Assembly (NCBI RefSeq): GCF_001884185.1
Contig: NZ_MAOE01000135.1
Location: 1 to 64,000, forward strand
DNA: 64,000 bases
Reading direction: 5' to 3'
Source: Bacillus albus
GTDB lineage: Bacteria; Bacillota; Bacilli; Bacillales; Bacillaceae_G
The position numbers were made by a program, and so were the translations under genes. The notes under the pieces are model-generated. The model was not told the origin of the DNA. It saw only the letters and a list, made by a program, of their open reading frames with translations, and searched no databases. Below, piece after piece: positions 63,909 to 64,000 of this stretch. The first letter of the stretch is position 1; each line of letters opens with the position of its first letter.

Positions 63909-64000
63909 ATGCGATATGAGCTTTTTTCAGTAAGTGGGGATCATATTACAACTTTTGAAAGTGCATGGCATTTTCAGGAGGGAGAACAGATTTTTGTTCA
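63909..64000 (+). CDS. Truncated gene at the window end
   Basis: Starts at ATG after GAGAGAGGGTACAAGAT and runs open to the last base: MRYELFSVSGDHITTFESAW... Only 30 residues are visible. I cannot assign a family. TATACT at about 63851-63856 could be its -10. Confidence 0.55.
   Translation, partial: MRYELFSVSGDHITTFESAWHFQEGEQIFV

Noticed and set aside
1-64000. CRISPR arrays, tRNA, rRNA, prophage
   Set aside because: None of their sequence signatures was seen.

Overview
The window is AT-rich low-GC Gram-positive chromosome from the Bacillus cereus group (B. cereus, B. thuringiensis or B. anthracis). The main evidence is the block carrying an InhA-type metalloprotease, phosphatidylcholine-specific phospholipase C, sphingomyelinase and the NaK channel (selectivity filter TVGDG), with PlcR-type boxes upstream of the protease and phospholipase. 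A GerA-family germinant receptor operon also marks a spore former. I see no rRNA, tRNA, CRISPR array or prophage. The only mobile DNA is the end of an IS3-family element at the left edge.

Layout. 1-74: end of an IS3/IS150-type insertion sequence. 91-2871: MoxR AAA ATPase and VWA-domain pair (minus strand). 2999-4528: cardiolipin synthase. 4866-5204: His/Gly-rich, PYPxPYP-repeat protein, possibly a spore-surface protein. 5689-7395: PAS-GGDEF-EAL cyclic-di-GMP enzyme. 7425-9056: amino-acid permease preceded by a 19-residue leader peptide with four consecutive His codons and mutually exclusive hairpins. 9276-13226: trehalose locus treR, treP, treA with palindromic operators and a cre site. 13259-16953: gerA-gerB-gerC operon. 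17142-22819: aminoglycoside-phosphotransferase-like kinase, Na+/alanine symporter and a glnQHMP-type amino-acid ABC transporter. 23025-25295: APC permease overlapping an OsmC protein, then a HIT protein. 25455-27396: ECF sigma factor with a putative membrane anti-sigma. 27448-29017: WYL regulator divergent from a RibD/DHFR-like reductase. 29037-32533: two-component system divergent from a lipoprotein. 32690-34629: SulP transporter and UspA. 35049-40678: oppDFBCA. 40962-42311: glpT with an attenuator-like leader. 42583-44674: MarR regulator and a 14-TM efflux pump. 44813-51150: rbsRKDACB plus a small transaldolase. 51467-59994: inhA2, two small membrane proteins, an MFS transporter, 2,3-butanediol dehydrogenase, NaK channel, plcB and sph. 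60104-62577: PLP-dependent alanine-racemase-fold enzyme overlapping an FAD sugar-lactone/alditol oxidase. 62585-63736: VanZ-RDD membrane protein. 63909-end: start of a truncated gene.

Many of these genes work in nutrient capture (trehalose, ribose, peptides, glycerol-3-phosphate, glutamine, alanine and probably histidine). Several of those promoters carry exact or near-exact CcpA cre sites. The most unusual signal is the His-codon leader upstream of the permease at 7425-8822. Its sequence supports a full ribosome-stalling attenuator of the enteric his/trp kind, with leader peptide, pause-responsive stem, antiterminator and terminator. That is unexpected in a Bacillus, where amino-acid genes usually use T-boxes or riboswitches, and it predicts that the permease transports histidine.
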